From the NCBI RefSeq assembly GCF_001921845.1, contig NZ_MSJM01000001.1, forward strand, positions 169,691 through 233,690: DNA of 64,000 bases, in the 5' to 3' direction. Positions within the stretch are counted from its first letter, which is position 1. Every line of letters begins with the position of its first letter. Source of the DNA: Streptococcus cuniculi. GTDB taxonomy: Bacteria > Bacillota > Bacilli > Lactobacillales > Streptococcaceae. The notes below the pieces were generated by a model. It was not told the DNA's origin, did not search any database, and saw nothing but the letters and a program-made list of their open reading frames with translations. A program made the translations under genes and the position numbers. Of this stretch, positions 17,956 through 27,162 are shown piece by piece.

Positions 17956-19203
17956 CTACTTATTTTTGACAACAACTTTCATTCCCAATGCAACAATTCC
18001 TAGTAACAGGATACCTGCAATCGTCATGATAGAAGCTTCTTCACCAGTCCTTGGTAACACAGATGCCTGTGGAGTATCTGCCTTATCTGATACACTTGGT
18101 TCTGTACTATTGCTTGCTACAGTGCTGCTGCTTGGGGCTGTACTACTACTTGGCGCAGTGCTGCTACTTGGGGCAGTGCTGCTACTTGGCGCAGTGCTAC
18201 TACTTGGTTCTGTACTGCTGCTTGGCGCAGTGCTGCTACTTGGTTCTGTACTGCTACTTGGTTCTGTACTGCTGCTTGGGGCTGTACTGCTGCTTGGGGC
18301 TGTACTGCTACTTGGCGCAGTGCTGCTGCTTGGTTCTGTACTGCTACTTGGTTCTGTACTGCTACTTGGTTCTGTACTGCTACTTGGTTCTGTACTGCCA
18401 CTTGGCGTAGTGTCACCATCGGATGTAGTATCTCCACCTGATCCAGAATCACAGCCCGGCGGAGATACTTCACCAGATTCTGATATCCAGCACCCATTAC
18501 CATCGTCTGTATCATCATTTTCTGCTGGAAGATCGCCTCGTACGACCCAACGATCCACTCGAACTAAAAATTCATTAGAATCGCTAAAATACTCAACGAT
18601 TTCATCAATATAATTACGTTCTTCAGTACCATCTGGACCCTCACTTGTATATGTGATTGCACCATATCGTTGTCTCAAGCGTGCTACTTGCTCAGGATCT
18701 GTTAGGTCTAGGGTCCCAATGACTTCAAAATCGACAACATCATCTGCTGATACACCCTTGATTTGCTCAATTTGGCTACGGAACCCTGCTTTAACTTCTT
18801 CAAGCGTTGTTGGATCAGTTAAGCCCTCCTTGTCCACATTGGCAACAGCAAACCACCAATAACCCTGTTGTCCTTCTGCAGAAGTGATTGGAACTTTGAC
18901 AACTAATGTTCCGTCTTCTAGAGGCCAGTTAAAAGTAGTATTATCCACAAATATTCCCTTTTGAAAAGATAGAAAATCTGGCTCTTCTTCTTCACCAACT
19001 CCAGTCCCGATACCTTCCAAGGTATCGGTGATATAGGCATATGGAAACATTTCATTTCCGTTATGTTGAACCTTTCTTACATACTCGTAGTAAGCACTGA
19101 AGTCATATTTACTAGCAGCGCTAACAAGAGTATATCCAAAACCTCCTACGCACAGACATAGTAAGGCTATCAGTAAAAATAGTTTCGTTAATTTTCTTTT
19201 CAT
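17956..19203 (-). CDS. LPXTG surface protein with Ser-rich repeat stalk
   Basis: A 415-residue protein from ATG 19203, which is preceded by AAAGGAGG; the longer frame from 19245 lacks this site. The signal peptide ends around VSAA (residue 30). An unassigned folded region (about 31-240) carries a Trp-rich stretch (GYWWFAVANV). A Cys pair (NGCW and PPGC) comes just before the stalk. The stalk is about fifteen six-residue repeats of EPSSST or APSSST, then LPRTGEE, a membrane segment and a short KNK tail. It is sortase-anchored; the ligand is unknown. Its promoter contains a poly-G tract (19246-19273), and the repeat stalk is itself prone to length change. Confidence 0.85.
   Translation of the reverse strand: MKRKLTKLFLLIALLCLCVGGFGYTLVSAASKYDFSAYYEYVRKVQHNGNEMFPYAYITDTLEGIGTGVGEEEEPDFLSFQKGIFVDNTTFNWPLEDGTLVVKVPITSAEGQQGYWWFAVANVDKEGLTDPTTLEEVKAGFRSQIEQIKGVSADDVVDFEVIGTLDLTDPEQVARLRQRYGAITYTSEGPDGTEERNYIDEIVEYFSDSNEFLVRVDRWVVRGDLPAENDDTDDGNGCWISESGEVSPPGCDSGSGGDTTSDGDTTPSGSTEPSSSTEPSSSTEPSSSTEPSSSTAPSSSTAPSSSTAPSSSTEPSSSTEPSSSTAPSSSTEPSSSTAPSSSTAPSSSTAPSSSTAPSSSTVASNSTEPSVSDKADTPQASVLPRTGEEASIMTIAGILLLGIVALGMKVVVKNK
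18127..18400. repeat. Tandem 18-bp repeats coding the Ser-rich stalk
   Basis: About fifteen near-identical 18-base units, each encoding E/A-P-S-S-S-T. They alternate between two variants that differ at the first codon (Glu or Ala). The order is four E, three A, two E, A, E, four A. Unit length is a multiple of three, so copy-number change would keep the frame. Confidence 0.85.
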
Positions 19204-19245
19204 TTTTCCTCCTTTTACATTTAAGATAGTTATTCTACCTATCAA

Positions 19246-19273
19246 AGTATACCCCCCCCCCCGAATTTGTCAA
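19246..19273 (-). promoter_or_regulatory. Promoter with an 11-base poly-G spacer (putative phase-variable switch)
   Basis: On the minus strand TTGACA (19273-19268) and TATACT (19251-19246) are separated by 16 bases: AATTC followed by eleven G (19262-19252). The start codon of the LPXTG gene lies about 43 bases beyond the -10 box. A homopolymer of this length in a spacer is the classic layout for slipped-strand control of promoter strength. Confidence 0.8.
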
Positions 19274-19339
19274 GCGTTTTCTTTTATATTTTTATGAAAT
19301 AGTTTATTCTGAAACCCAACCCACTACATTCGCCTTATT

Positions 19340-19437
19340 TTCGTATGTTGAGAATCGTGAAAAACAGTCCACTGGACTTGACGCGCTTTCGGATTTCTTG
19401 GCACGTGAAAAAACAGTCCACTGGACTGTTTTTTTCT
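19340..19437 (-). repeat. Two-unit relative of the 53.3-kb array, ending in a terminator
   Basis: Two units ending CGTGAAAAA(A)CAGTCCACTGGAC lie end to end. The second (CTTGACGCGCTTTCGGATTT...) matches the B-type unit of the array at 53316-53868. The closing palindrome AAAAACAGTCCACTGGACTG TTTTTTT serves as terminator of the VOC gene that ends at 19437. Confidence 0.7.
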
Positions 19438-19826
19438 CATTCATGTATTTCCAACGGAAGGCCGTCTGGGTCAAAGAAGAAGGCCATTTTGCGTCCGTCA
19501 AAGTCGTCATAGCGGAGGGCTTCGTGGAGAATGTCTAGTCTGTCAAACTCCTGCAAGCAGCTTTCCACATCTGCCACTTTAAACGCAAGGTGGCGCAAGC
19601 CTGTATGTTCAGGATTCGGCATAGCAGGTCTTAGAGGTGCATCTGGTTTGATAAAAATTTCCAGAACCAGATTTCCCTTACGGACGTTAAAAAGAATATC
19701 TCTCTTTTCTGGACGAACATGCTCATCCAACTGCTCAAATCCGAGCTTGTCGACATAAAACTCCTTGGTTTTCTGATAATCACTGCCAATAATAGCAAGG
19801 TGATGCACAGTATCTAAATTCATCAT
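19437..19826 (-). CDS. VOC-family metalloprotein (YaeR/SMU1112c glyoxalase-like)
   Basis: A 129-residue single-domain protein with two beta-alpha-beta-beta-beta modules. [23 protein letters not shown] begins module one, [16 protein letters not shown] begins module two, and [14 protein letters not shown] supplies the terminal metal ligand Glu. The family is assigned glyoxalase-like activity, with the substrate not established. Its start overlaps the ftsK stop by four bases (ATGA), so translation is probably coupled. Confidence 0.87.
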   Translation of the reverse strand: MMNLDTVHHLAIIGSDYQKTKEFYVDKLGFEQLDEHVRPEKRDILFNVRKGNLVLEIFIKPDAPLRPAMPNPEHTGLRHLAFKVADVESCLQEFDRLDILHEALRYDDFDGRKMAFFFDPDGLPLEIHE

Positions 19827-22177
19827 TGACTTTCTAATACTTTCCTTGGTTTTGTTCCTTCCGCAGGACCAATGACGCCTGCAGCTTCCAATTCTTCCAT
19901 TAGACGAGTTGCACGGTTAAATCCGACCGACAAACGGCGCTGAATCATCGAAGCGCTGGCTTTTTGCGTTTCAATGACAAGGGCTCGCGCTTCCTCAAAA
20001 AGCGGATCTCCATTGCTATCACCTGACCCACTTTCAAAGTCACCTTCTGTCACTTCACCAGGGTCAAAGGATTCGTCATATTCTGCTTCTGCCTGATTCT
20101 TAATAAAGCTGACAATCGCTTCAACATCATCGTCCGAAATAAAGGAACCTTGCAGACGGACAGGGTGATTTTCATCAATGGGTTTAAAGAGCATATCGCC
20201 TCGTCCCAGTAGTTTCTCCGCCCCATTTTCATCTAAAATCGTTCGACTATCTGTTCCGCTTGAAACTGCAAAAGCAATCCGAGACGGGACATTGGCCTTA
20301 ATCAAGCCAGAGATAACATCAACGGACGGCCGTTGGGTCGCAAGAATCATGTGAATCCCTGCCGCCCGTGCCTTTTGTCCTAGACGAATAATGGCATCCT
20401 CCACTTCTTTGCTTGCGACCATCATCAAGTCTGCCAACTCATCAACAATCACAACAATCAAAGGCAGAGGAATTTGTTTCTCTTCGGAGTTGCGGTTAAA
20501 TTCTGCCACCTTTGTATTGTAACCTTCGAGATTACGCACCCCCAAGTGACTAAAGAGTTCGTAGCGTTTTTCCATCTCGTCCACGACTTTTTGCAGAGCT
20601 CGCGCTGCTTTACGAGGATTGGTCACCACAGGAATCAAGAGATGGGGAATATCATTATAGACAGACAATTCGACCATTTTAGGGTCAATCATCATAAATT
20701 TAACTTGGTCTGGCCCAGCCTTCATCAAAATAGAGGCAATGATACCATTAACTGCAACAGATTTCCCCGAACCAGTTGAACCTGCCACCAATAAATGGGG
20801 CATGCGGGCGAGGTCAAAGGAACGGACAGAGCCATTGACGGCTTTTCCAAGCGGAATATCGAGCAGTTTTGTCGGCGAGGTCTTGGCTTGTTCCCACAAT
20901 TCTCTGAAAGGAACCATGGCCACCTCGGAGTTAGGCACTTCAATTCCGACCAGAGATTTGCCTGGAATCGGGGCTTCAATCCGCACATCTTTGGCAGCAA
21001 GGGCAAGGGCCAAGTCATCTGCTAGATTGGAAATCCGATTGACCCGCACACCGACGGCTGGCTTGACCTCATACTTGGTCACAGACGGCCCAATTTCAGC
21101 CCGCTCAACCACGACCTTGATGCCAAAGCTGGCAAAGGTATCTTCTAAGACTTTGATATTTTGACGGACAATTTTCTTCTCATTTGCCTGACTTTTGACC
21201 TTGATTGGAGCAAAGAGGTCAATTGATGGCAACTTGTAGGCCAGCTTAGCTTTCGGTTTAAAGTCCAGGGCAATGTCCTCTGTCACCTCGTCTGCTACTT
21301 CCTGCTCTTCTACCTCGTCTTCAGCCAGTAACACAGGAAATTCTTCCTCCTCAAAGAAAGGTTCACGCTCTTCTGTTAGAATCGGGATTTCATGCTCTTC
21401 CTCGTCCAGTATTTCTCCCGTTTCCAAATCAACCGTCGGATACTCTACTTGAGCAAGAGCTATTGCTTCTTCTTGCTCGTCTTCAAGTTCTTGAGCGACT
21501 TCTTCCAAACGTCTCGCTTCTTCCTCGGCCTTGAGTCTTTCTTTTTCTGCTGCTTTTTCCGCCCGTTTTTCTGCACGAATGGCTGCGCGTTCTTGAGATT
21601 TTTCTCGTAAAAGGGCAAGCCCGTCTGCTACATCATAGACAGACCAAGGACTCATGAAAAATAGCCCAAAGAGAATGAGCAGAGCCCCGATAAAGAAGGT
21701 GCCAATTGCTGCGAATAAAAAAGAAACAGGGAGATAGAGAGCACCTCCAATAAGACCCCCTCCCAAAAATTCTTTCACCCGAAACGCTGAAAGGTCAGAT
21801 AAGGCTAGTTTAAAAGTGTGGTTGAGCAAGTCTTTTCCCTTGTAGCTCAAATCAAAATATGCTTGATATTCCAGTAAAATCCCAGCAAATACAAGCCAGA
21901 ATCCAGAAATCATCCCTTCACGTTGCGTTATTATTTTCGAAAATATTGTATAAATGAGCAGAGCTCCAATAAACACGTAGGCCGCACTTCCGACCAATAG
22001 ACGGAAGAGATTATAGGCAGTCACACCAAATACTCCTAGCTTGCTTGCTGCAAAAAGGAGAAAAATAACCACCAAAAAGCGGAATAAGAGGGATTTTATT
22101 TTTTCTTGTTGGGCCAATTCAGCCTTTGTCGGACGTCTAGTTGCACGCCCCTTTTTTGTCGTTTTTTGTTTTGCCAT
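19823..22177 (-). CDS. ftsK: DNA translocase FtsK/SpoIIIE
   Basis: A 784-residue protein. Four to five membrane segments occupy residues about 30-185. A charged, Glu/Ala-rich linker (about 190-320) is followed by the alpha/beta motor with Walker A GSTGSGKS (about 464) and Walker [15 protein letters not shown]-terminal winged helix ([23 protein letters not shown]) reads the polar KOPS-like motifs. It pumps DNA through the division septum and resolves dimers with the Xer recombinase. It is followed immediately by the VOC gene. Confidence 0.96.
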   Translation of the reverse strand: MAKQKTTKKGRATRRPTKAELAQQEKIKSLLFRFLVVIFLLFAASKLGVFGVTAYNLFRLLVGSAAYVFIGALLIYTIFSKIITQREGMISGFWLVFAGILLEYQAYFDLSYKGKDLLNHTFKLALSDLSAFRVKEFLGGGLIGGALYLPVSFLFAAIGTFFIGALLILFGLFFMSPWSVYDVADGLALLREKSQERAAIRAEKRAEKAAEKERLKAEEEARRLEEVAQELEDEQEEAIALAQVEYPTVDLETGEILDEEEHEIPILTEEREPFFEEEEFPVLLAEDEVEEQEVADEVTEDIALDFKPKAKLAYKLPSIDLFAPIKVKSQANEKKIVRQNIKVLEDTFASFGIKVVVERAEIGPSVTKYEVKPAVGVRVNRISNLADDLALALAAKDVRIEAPIPGKSLVGIEVPNSEVAMVPFRELWEQAKTSPTKLLDIPLGKAVNGSVRSFDLARMPHLLVAGSTGSGKSVAVNGIIASILMKAGPDQVKFMMIDPKMVELSVYNDIPHLLIPVVTNPRKAARALQKVVDEMEKRYELFSHLGVRNLEGYNTKVAEFNRNSEEKQIPLPLIVVIVDELADLMMVASKEVEDAIIRLGQKARAAGIHMILATQRPSVDVISGLIKANVPSRIAFAVSSGTDSRTILDENGAEKLLGRGDMLFKPIDENHPVRLQGSFISDDDVEAIVSFIKNQAEAEYDESFDPGEVTEGDFESGSGDSNGDPLFEEARALVIETQKASASMIQRRLSVGFNRATRLMEELEAAGVIGPAEGTKPRKVLESQ

Positions 22178-22227
22178 GTCTCTATTATACCATACTTTGC
22201 GAGTAGGTCTAGTCTTCTACAAATCGC

Positions 22228-22262
22228 AAAAACACCCCAACAAGCGAGGCTCATTGGGGCTG
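22228..22262 (-). terminator. Terminator after the sip-like gene
   Basis: The minus-strand stem GCCCCAATGAGCC...GTTGGGGTG is followed by TTTTTGC. Confidence 0.7.
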
Positions 22263-22276
22263 TTTGCTTTATAACT

Positions 22277-23299
22277 TTAAGGATTCATCGATACATGAAC
22301 ATGGTCATAGTGGTTTTCTGTAATGCTACCGCGGTCTGGCATTAGATTCCAGGTGTTGGCTGGTCCGTAGATATTTGGGTACGGTGCATAAAAGCGTTGT
22401 TTCCAAATGATGTAGGAAATGTTTTTGTTGCCCATTTGCTGAATCGCGTAGTTGGCAACTTGGTCTCCTAGTTCTGCATTAGCTCCCACCATAAAGTCCA
22501 CTGCGAGACCTTTACCGTGGTCTCCACTGTCACCTGGACGATAGAGGCTAAACGAAGTAATTCCATAGATGCTTGCTACTTCTTCTTTGAAGGCTGCTGT
22601 CTGTGGTTGAAGTCCAGCATTGACTGGATTTGCAGCTGCAATGCTGGCAAAGTCTGACGCATTGTTTGCTGGAGCAGCTGGCGTTGGAGCGACTGTCTGC
22701 GGTATTTCTGCACTTGGTGCTGGTGCGACAGGTGCTTCTGTAGCTGGTGCTGGTTCAGCCACTGGTTGATCAGTTGGTTCAGCCGCTGGTGCTGGATTCG
22801 AAGGAGTTGTTGCTTCTCCTGAATCTGATGGCGTAGCATCTGTTGAAGGTGCCTCTATTTGCGCTGTCCCATCTTCAATTGGAATCACCTGATCGTCAAC
22901 AACTACTTGCTGTTTATCTAAGTCTACAGTTGCTGATGCTGTATCCTCTGTTTCTTCGCTTTGAGGAGCTTGAATTTCAATCGAAGTGACTTCTTCTTGA
23001 GAATTAGTCGTCACTGTTAAGGTCGTATCTGGGAAGATAAGATTGATATTGGCGATTTGATTGACTTGGGCTAAGACTGTCATGTCAACGTTCAAGGCCT
23101 GAGCAATAACGCTGAGCGTATCCCCATACTTGATAACATAGGTCTGTTTATCGTCATGCGCCATCATATCAGCCTTGATTTCTTCCACAGAACGCGCTGT
23201 CCATATTGGAGCCAATTCATCTGCTTGGGCTGTCGCTGTAAAAAGCGAAAGAGCTAGAGTTGAAAATAAAAGTGTTTTTTTAGTTAATGTTAAAGACAT
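22277..23299 (-). CDS. sip: Sip-like secreted LysM protein
   Basis: 340 residues from ATG 23299 (GGAAG precedes it; the frame opens earlier at 23338 without a site). The signal peptide ends TATAQA-DE. WTARSVEEIKADM and a LysM domain (YVIKYGDTLSVIAQALNVDM...LIFPDTTLTV, about 50-100) are followed by a Pro/Ala/Thr-rich linker. The C-terminal domain (about 230-340) holds NAGLQPQ, GDHGKGLAVDFMVG and ENHYDHVHVS, in the style of peptidase-like hydrolases. This is the architecture of the group B streptococcal surface immunogenic protein Sip. It binds the cell wall; enzymatic activity is unproven. Confidence 0.88.
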   Translation of the reverse strand: MSLTLTKKTLLFSTLALSLFTATAQADELAPIWTARSVEEIKADMMAHDDKQTYVIKYGDTLSVIAQALNVDMTVLAQVNQIANINLIFPDTTLTVTTNSQEEVTSIEIQAPQSEETEDTASATVDLDKQQVVVDDQVIPIEDGTAQIEAPSTDATPSDSGEATTPSNPAPAAEPTDQPVAEPAPATEAPVAPAPSAEIPQTVAPTPAAPANNASDFASIAAANPVNAGLQPQTAAFKEEVASIYGITSFSLYRPGDSGDHGKGLAVDFMVGANAELGDQVANYAIQQMGNKNISYIIWKQRFYAPYPNIYGPANTWNLMPDRGSITENHYDHVHVSMNP

Positions 23300-23350
23300 A
23301 ATTTCTTCCTTTTCTTTGTGATAGAGACATCTTACCACAATTTTGAAAAC

Positions 23351-23374
23351 AAAAAAGGCTTTTTAAGCCTTTTT
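23351..23374 (-). terminator. Terminator after the PspC-domain gene
   Basis: The minus-strand stem AAAAGGCTTAAAAAGCCTTT is followed by TTTG. Confidence 0.6.
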
Positions 23375-23472
23375 CACGAAACTGTATTTTGACTGTTACA
23401 AACAGAAATACTTGTCATCTATCTGTGTTTTCTGTCATCTTATTGTAACATAAACATTACACCAACTTTTTC

Positions 23473-23688
23473 TTAAAAAATGATCTCCTGATCATCATCT
23501 CGCCCATCATCAATCGGCATCACCCACCAGCAGATTAAGTAAGGGATAATCCCAAATCCGTAGGCAAAGGCTAAAATCCCCCAAATTACACGAACCAGCG
23601 TTGGGTCAACCTCAAAATACTTGGCAATCCCTGAACATACGCCAGCGATTTTAACATCTTTCATATCCCGCATCAATCGTTTTTGCAT
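23473..23688 (-). CDS. PspC-domain membrane protein
   Basis: A 71-residue protein. I chose ATG 23688 because AGGAG lies eight bases upstream; earlier ATGs in the frame lack spacing. The PspC domain is clear: KIAGVCSGIAKYFEVDPTLVRVIWGILAF, then a second hydrophobic stretch GFGIIPYLICWWVMP. In other bacteria PspC proteins sense membrane stress; the streptococcal single-domain forms are uncharacterised. The acidic tail DDGRDDDQE is typical of the group. Confidence 0.85.
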   Translation of the reverse strand: MQKRLMRDMKDVKIAGVCSGIAKYFEVDPTLVRVIWGILAFAYGFGIIPYLICWWVMPIDDGRDDDQEIIF

Positions 23689-23725
23689 CGCTTTGTTCTC
23701 CTTTTCTTTCATTATATCATATCTC

Positions 23726-23752
23726 AAAAAAACTGACCACTTTGGTCAGTTT
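23726..23752 (-). terminator. Terminator after the 180-aa gene, upstream of the PspC gene
   Basis: The minus-strand stem AAAACTGACCAAAGTGGTCA is followed by GTTTTTTT. ATATAATG directly after it can be the PspC gene promoter. Confidence 0.75.
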
Positions 23753-24294
23753 TAGAATTTCTTTTTAGGGTGACGGTCAATGACCTCGGGATTTGCTGCT
23801 AATGCGGCTTCTCCTTTAGCTGTCAATTTATAACCACGGACAGCAAAGGTTTGAGCCAACTCTCTTTCCGAAAAATGTTCCTGTAAAGCGACATTCAGGT
23901 CTGCTGCTTTCATTTTCGACAGGCCTGCAACACCCTTTGCTTTAAGAATGTTTTTCTTCATGGTCGCATTGAGATGGTCTAGCGAATCAAAGGCAGACTC
24001 CAGATAGGCATAGCCATTTTCAACCAAATTTTCCAAGTGCTTGGGTGCATCAATCCCGTAGGTGTATTCAAAATACTTGGGAAAAACAGACTCCGTTGTA
24101 AAGGTATCAAACTGAATCCGCCACAAGAGAATAATATCCCCTGCCAAGAGTCCGTCTGCGAGTGGCTCCATATTGCGCTTGGGAACGGGCTTGGCATCAA
24201 GTAGCCACGCTGCTAGATCCCGATCTGGTGCAATGTAGGGCATGCGGGCATGGTCTTTATAAAGCTCTCTTACTTGCTCCTGTACTGTCGTCAC
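23752..24294 (-). CDS. Conserved hypothetical protein with SAP-like segment
   Basis: 180 residues, soluble, and not assigned to a named family by me. The middle is aromatic and acidic (FPKYFEYTYGIDAPKHLENL). Residues about 112-142 (KKNILKAKGVAGLSKMKAADLNVALQEHF) look like a SAP-type helix-extended-helix. The C-terminal RGYKLTAKGEAALAANPEVIDRHPKKK resembles a winged-helix tail ending in a basic patch. It is one base apart from the upstream VOC gene, so the two form an operon. Confidence 0.7.
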   Translation of the reverse strand: MTTVQEQVRELYKDHARMPYIAPDRDLAAWLLDAKPVPKRNMEPLADGLLAGDIILLWRIQFDTFTTESVFPKYFEYTYGIDAPKHLENLVENGYAYLESAFDSLDHLNATMKKNILKAKGVAGLSKMKAADLNVALQEHFSERELAQTFAVRGYKLTAKGEAALAANPEVIDRHPKKKF

Positions 24295-24295
24295 C

Positions 24296-24709
24296 TTATC
24301 CTACCTCCGTTGAAATCTGCCACATCATACCGAACTTATCTTCCAAGTTGGCATAAGCTGGGCTCCAAAAAGTTTCCTGCAACTCCAAGTGAATCTTGCG
24401 AGCATCTTGACTCAATTTGCTGTAAATTTCCTGAGCAGACATGACACTATCCACGATAATCGCAGCAGTCATATTGTAGCCATGTTTGTAATCAAAGTCT
24501 GGATTTTCATCCGAAATCATCAAGCGTTGCTCCCCGACCTTCAACTGGGCATTCATCAATAAATGTGCGCGTTCTGCTGGACAGTCTGGAATCTGCTCTC
24601 CCCATGTCAGAGAAGAAATCACTTCAGCATTAAGAGCCTCTTTGTAAAATTCCACCGCTTCTTTCCCATTTCCATCTGTCACCAAGTAAATTTCTAGTGC
24701 TTTAATCAT
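24296..24709 (-). CDS. PhnB/YjdN-type VOC protein
   Basis: A 137-residue VOC-fold protein. LEIYLVTDGNGKEAVEFYKEALNAEVI opens the first module. HLLMNAQLKVGEQRLMISDENP and the C-terminal FWSPAYANLEDKFGMMWQIS match the PhnB/YjdN (3-demethylubiquinone-9 methyltransferase-like) subgroup. Substrate and function are unknown. It probably forms an operon with the 180-aa gene that follows. Confidence 0.82.
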   Translation of the reverse strand: MIKALEIYLVTDGNGKEAVEFYKEALNAEVISSLTWGEQIPDCPAERAHLLMNAQLKVGEQRLMISDENPDFDYKHGYNMTAAIIVDSVMSAQEIYSKLSQDARKIHLELQETFWSPAYANLEDKFGMMWQISTEVG

Positions 24710-24826
24710 GCTATATCCTCATTTTCATTCATTTCACATCTATCTTACTAGAGATAGGGTATCATCTAGTCATCAAGCTGGTAGCCTTATTATACACTAT
24801 CAGAGGTTCCCGACCTAGAAAAGAGC

Positions 24827-25183
24827 TTACTGGCGCTGAAAATCAAGGAACCGCGTGCCTTGGAAGGTCAATTCTCCCTTGTCGCCTTCGGCGGATAAGG
24901 CATAAACATCACTTTTCACCCGAAATTCTCTGCGCTCCCCATTCTCACACTCAAAGGTCACATAATAGGTGGTATAGGCACGCTCATTTCCATTCACATG
25001 TGTTCGCTTGCCAATTAGTTTGGCCGCAACAACTTCCTTGGGAGCAGCATTATTTCTCAGGGCTTCAAAGAGCGATCGACCAAGTCGCCATAGGATAATT
25101 CCCACAATCATCGTAAAGGGTATCCAAAACCAAATAGGAACCCAAAAAAACATTTCCATTTCCATTTCCATTCCCATATCCAT
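24827..25183 (-). CDS. DUF2500 family membrane protein
   Basis: 118 residues. The N-terminus is strikingly Met-Glu rich ([11 protein letters not shown]) from a repeated hexamer, then comes one membrane segment ([18 protein letters not shown]), then a soluble domain with [25 protein letters not shown], the DUF2500 signature. Function is unknown. The Met/Glu codon run could vary in length. Confidence 0.82.
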   Translation of the reverse strand: MDMGMEMEMEMFFWVPIWFWIPFTMIVGIILWRLGRSLFEALRNNAAPKEVVAAKLIGKRTHVNGNERAYTTYYVTFECENGERREFRVKSDVYALSAEGDKGELTFQGTRFLDFQRQ

Positions 25184-25311
25184 GTCCGCCTTTCATTATT
25201 CTATCTATTATTATATCAAATATTCTAAAAAACAACAGCCCTTTAAGACTTTTGAAAAATGAAGTAATTCGTGCTACAATAGGACTAATCCATGAACAAG
25301 AAAGGAAACTT

Positions 25312-26109
25312 ATGAAAAAACGACTATTACTTGCCCTAGCTGTTAGCCTTGTTCTGACGGCCTGTGCTTCAAACTCCACAACGACTACTTCTTCAACCAG
25401 CACATCAGTGCCTGCATCTAGCACAGACACGACAGCATCTAGCCAGTATGCCAAGGATTTGGCCTATGCCATCAACAATCCCGACGCTAGCTTTCCGCAA
25501 TTATCTACTGAAATTGCAGACAATGAAGCAGCTGTCCTCATCAAGACGAGTCAAGGCGACATCAAGTTAAAACTCTTTCCAGAGCAAGCTCCCCTGGCTG
25601 TTGAAAATTTTTTGACCCATGCCAAAGAAGGTTACTATAATGGGGTCATCTTCCACCGTGTCATCAATGGTTTCATGATCCAAGGTGGAGATCCAAAAGG
25701 AACAGGTACAGGCGGTGAATCCATTTGGGCTGGAAAAGATGAGTCGATTGACAAGGGAAATGGCTTTAACAACGAAATTTCTGCCTTCCTTTACAATATC
25801 CGTGGCGCTCTATCCATGGCAAATGCAGGGCCCAACACCAATGGTAGCCAGTTCTTCATCAACCAAAACACTAAGGACGCTTCTGGAGCTCTTGATTCTA
25901 GCAAGTACCCTGCCAAAATCAAGGAAGCCTATAAAAATGGCGGGAATCCAAGCCTAGATGGTGGCTATACCGTCTTTGGTCAAGTCCTTGAAGGAATGGA
26001 TATTGTAGATAAAATCGCTGCCAGCGAAACAGACGAAAAAGACAAACCCAAAACAGACATCACAATTGAAACGATTGAGATTTTGAAAGATGTAGAGGGT
26101 AAAAAATAA
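25312..26109 (+). CDS. Cyclophilin-type peptidyl-prolyl isomerase lipoprotein
   Basis: 265 residues from ATG 25312, behind GAAAGGAAAC; the upstream in-frame ATG at 25252 is not supported. The lipobox LTAC gives lipidation at about C18. A Ser/Thr-rich linker (about 20-45) leads to the cyclophilin domain with [40 protein letters not shown] and [15 protein letters not shown]. It folds exported proteins at the membrane surface. It is convergent with mtnN, sharing a terminator. Confidence 0.93.
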   Translation: MKKRLLLALAVSLVLTACASNSTTTTSSTSTSVPASSTDTTASSQYAKDLAYAINNPDASFPQLSTEIADNEAAVLIKTSQGDIKLKLFPEQAPLAVENFLTHAKEGYYNGVIFHRVINGFMIQGGDPKGTGTGGESIWAGKDESIDKGNGFNNEISAFLYNIRGALSMANAGPNTNGSQFFINQNTKDASGALDSSKYPAKIKEAYKNGGNPSLDGGYTVFGQVLEGMDIVDKIAASETDEKDKPKTDITIETIEILKDVEGKK

Positions 26110-26136
26110 GACAGGGACAAACATTCCTGTCTTATT
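26106..26136. terminator. Bidirectional terminator between the cyclophilin gene and mtnN
   Basis: The stem AATAAGACAGG/CCTGTCTTATT has short A/T tracts on both sides. Confidence 0.75.
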
Positions 26137-26824
26137 TGGTCTTTCTTAATAAACTGATCAAAGCCTGCGCCGAGCGCTTTCCTGCTTCGATGATAAATTC
26201 ATCAAAGGTAATATTCGCATCACCTTGAGCGGTATCACTCATGGCACGAATGACCAGAAATGGCAAGCCGATACTTTGCGCTGCTTGGGCAATGGCTGCT
26301 CCTTCCATTTCCACGGCTAAGACCTCTGGAAAATGTCCTTTAATCGCCGCAATCTTGTCCTGCCCTGCGATAAAGCTGTCACCTGTTGCAATCAAGCCAA
26401 GGTGCGCTGTCACCTGTTGCTGGGTAAGGACATCCGTCATTTGAGCAACCAAGTCTTGATCCGCTTCAAAATACAAGGGCTGAGCTGACATCTGACCATA
26501 TTCGTAGCCAAAGGCTGTCAAGTCGACATCGTGATAGGCTAATTGACGGGCGATGACCACATCACCAATCTCAATCCCATCTGCGACCGCGCCAGCAGAC
26601 CCAGTATTGACAATGACATCAACCTGAAACTGCTGGGCTAGAATGGCGACAGACATGGCTGACATGACCTTGCCGACACCTGATTGGACCAAGACGACTT
26701 CATGTTGCCCTAATTGTCCTCTATAGTAGGTCCGTCCTAATGCGACCTCTTCAACCCCATTCTCAAGGGCTTCTACCAAAACCTTCAACTCTTCAGGCAT
26801 GGCAGCAATAACTCCAAATTTCAT
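26132..26824 (-). CDS. mtnN: 5'-methylthioadenosine/S-adenosylhomocysteine nucleosidase
   Basis: 230 residues. Motifs are IAAMPEELKVLVE at the start, VNTGSAGAV, the AVEMEGAAIAQ substrate site and VIRAMSDTA. It hydrolyses SAH and MTA to adenine plus S-ribosylhomocysteine or MTR, detoxifying SAM by-products and feeding AI-2 production. It is the last gene of glmU-NUDIX-macP-mtnN. Confidence 0.96.
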   Translation of the reverse strand: MKFGVIAAMPEELKVLVEALENGVEEVALGRTYYRGQLGQHEVVLVQSGVGKVMSAMSVAILAQQFQVDVIVNTGSAGAVADGIEIGDVVIARQLAYHDVDLTAFGYEYGQMSAQPLYFEADQDLVAQMTDVLTQQQVTAHLGLIATGDSFIAGQDKIAAIKGHFPEVLAVEMEGAAIAQAAQSIGLPFLVIRAMSDTAQGDANITFDEFIIEAGKRSAQALISLLRKTK

Positions 26825-26833
26825 CTAAACTCC

Positions 26834-27154
26834 TTACCAAAAAAAGACTGCAATGAGAAACAGAATGACCAATAGCACGACCCAAAACAGAATCTTATTG
26901 ACCTTGCTGCGAAATTCCTCCCGCTTGACGGTTTCAATCCGCCGGCTCTTGACAATGGAAGACTCGACTGGAATGCGGTGGGTATAGCCCTCGCGGTAAC
27001 CTGAATAGTCATCCTCCCACTCCTCTTCGAAGAAAAATACATCTGCATCATCAGGCTCATCATCAGGGTCATAGTAACCAAAACGTCGGTTTCTTTCCCA
27101 TCTCATCTCATCTACGAATTCGTCTTGCTCATCTGTCAACAAGGGCTTCCTCAT
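26834..27154 (-). CDS. macP: Cell-wall synthase accessory protein MacP
   Basis: 106 residues: [13 protein letters not shown] at the start, an acidic and tyrosine-rich middle, then [22 protein letters not shown] before a single membrane segment at the very C-terminus. The KPLLTDE start, KSRRIE motif and tail anchor match pneumococcal MacP, which activates PBP2a and is a StkP substrate. The gene order with glmU, NUDIX and mtnN also matches. The acidic mid-region differs from the pneumococcal protein; the phosphosite is not obvious. Confidence 0.8.
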   Translation of the reverse strand: MRKPLLTDEQDEFVDEMRWERNRRFGYYDPDDEPDDADVFFFEEEWEDDYSGYREGYTHRIPVESSIVKSRRIETVKREEFRSKVNKILFWVVLLVILFLIAVFFW

Positions 27155-27162
27155 GGTTGGTC

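Noticed and set aside
17966..18613. Long plus-strand frame of Leu/Gly/Ala repeats opposite the Ser-rich stalk
   Set aside because: It is the complement of the repeat region; open frames arise because the 18-base unit lacks stops in several frames. No ribosome binding site or plausible product.
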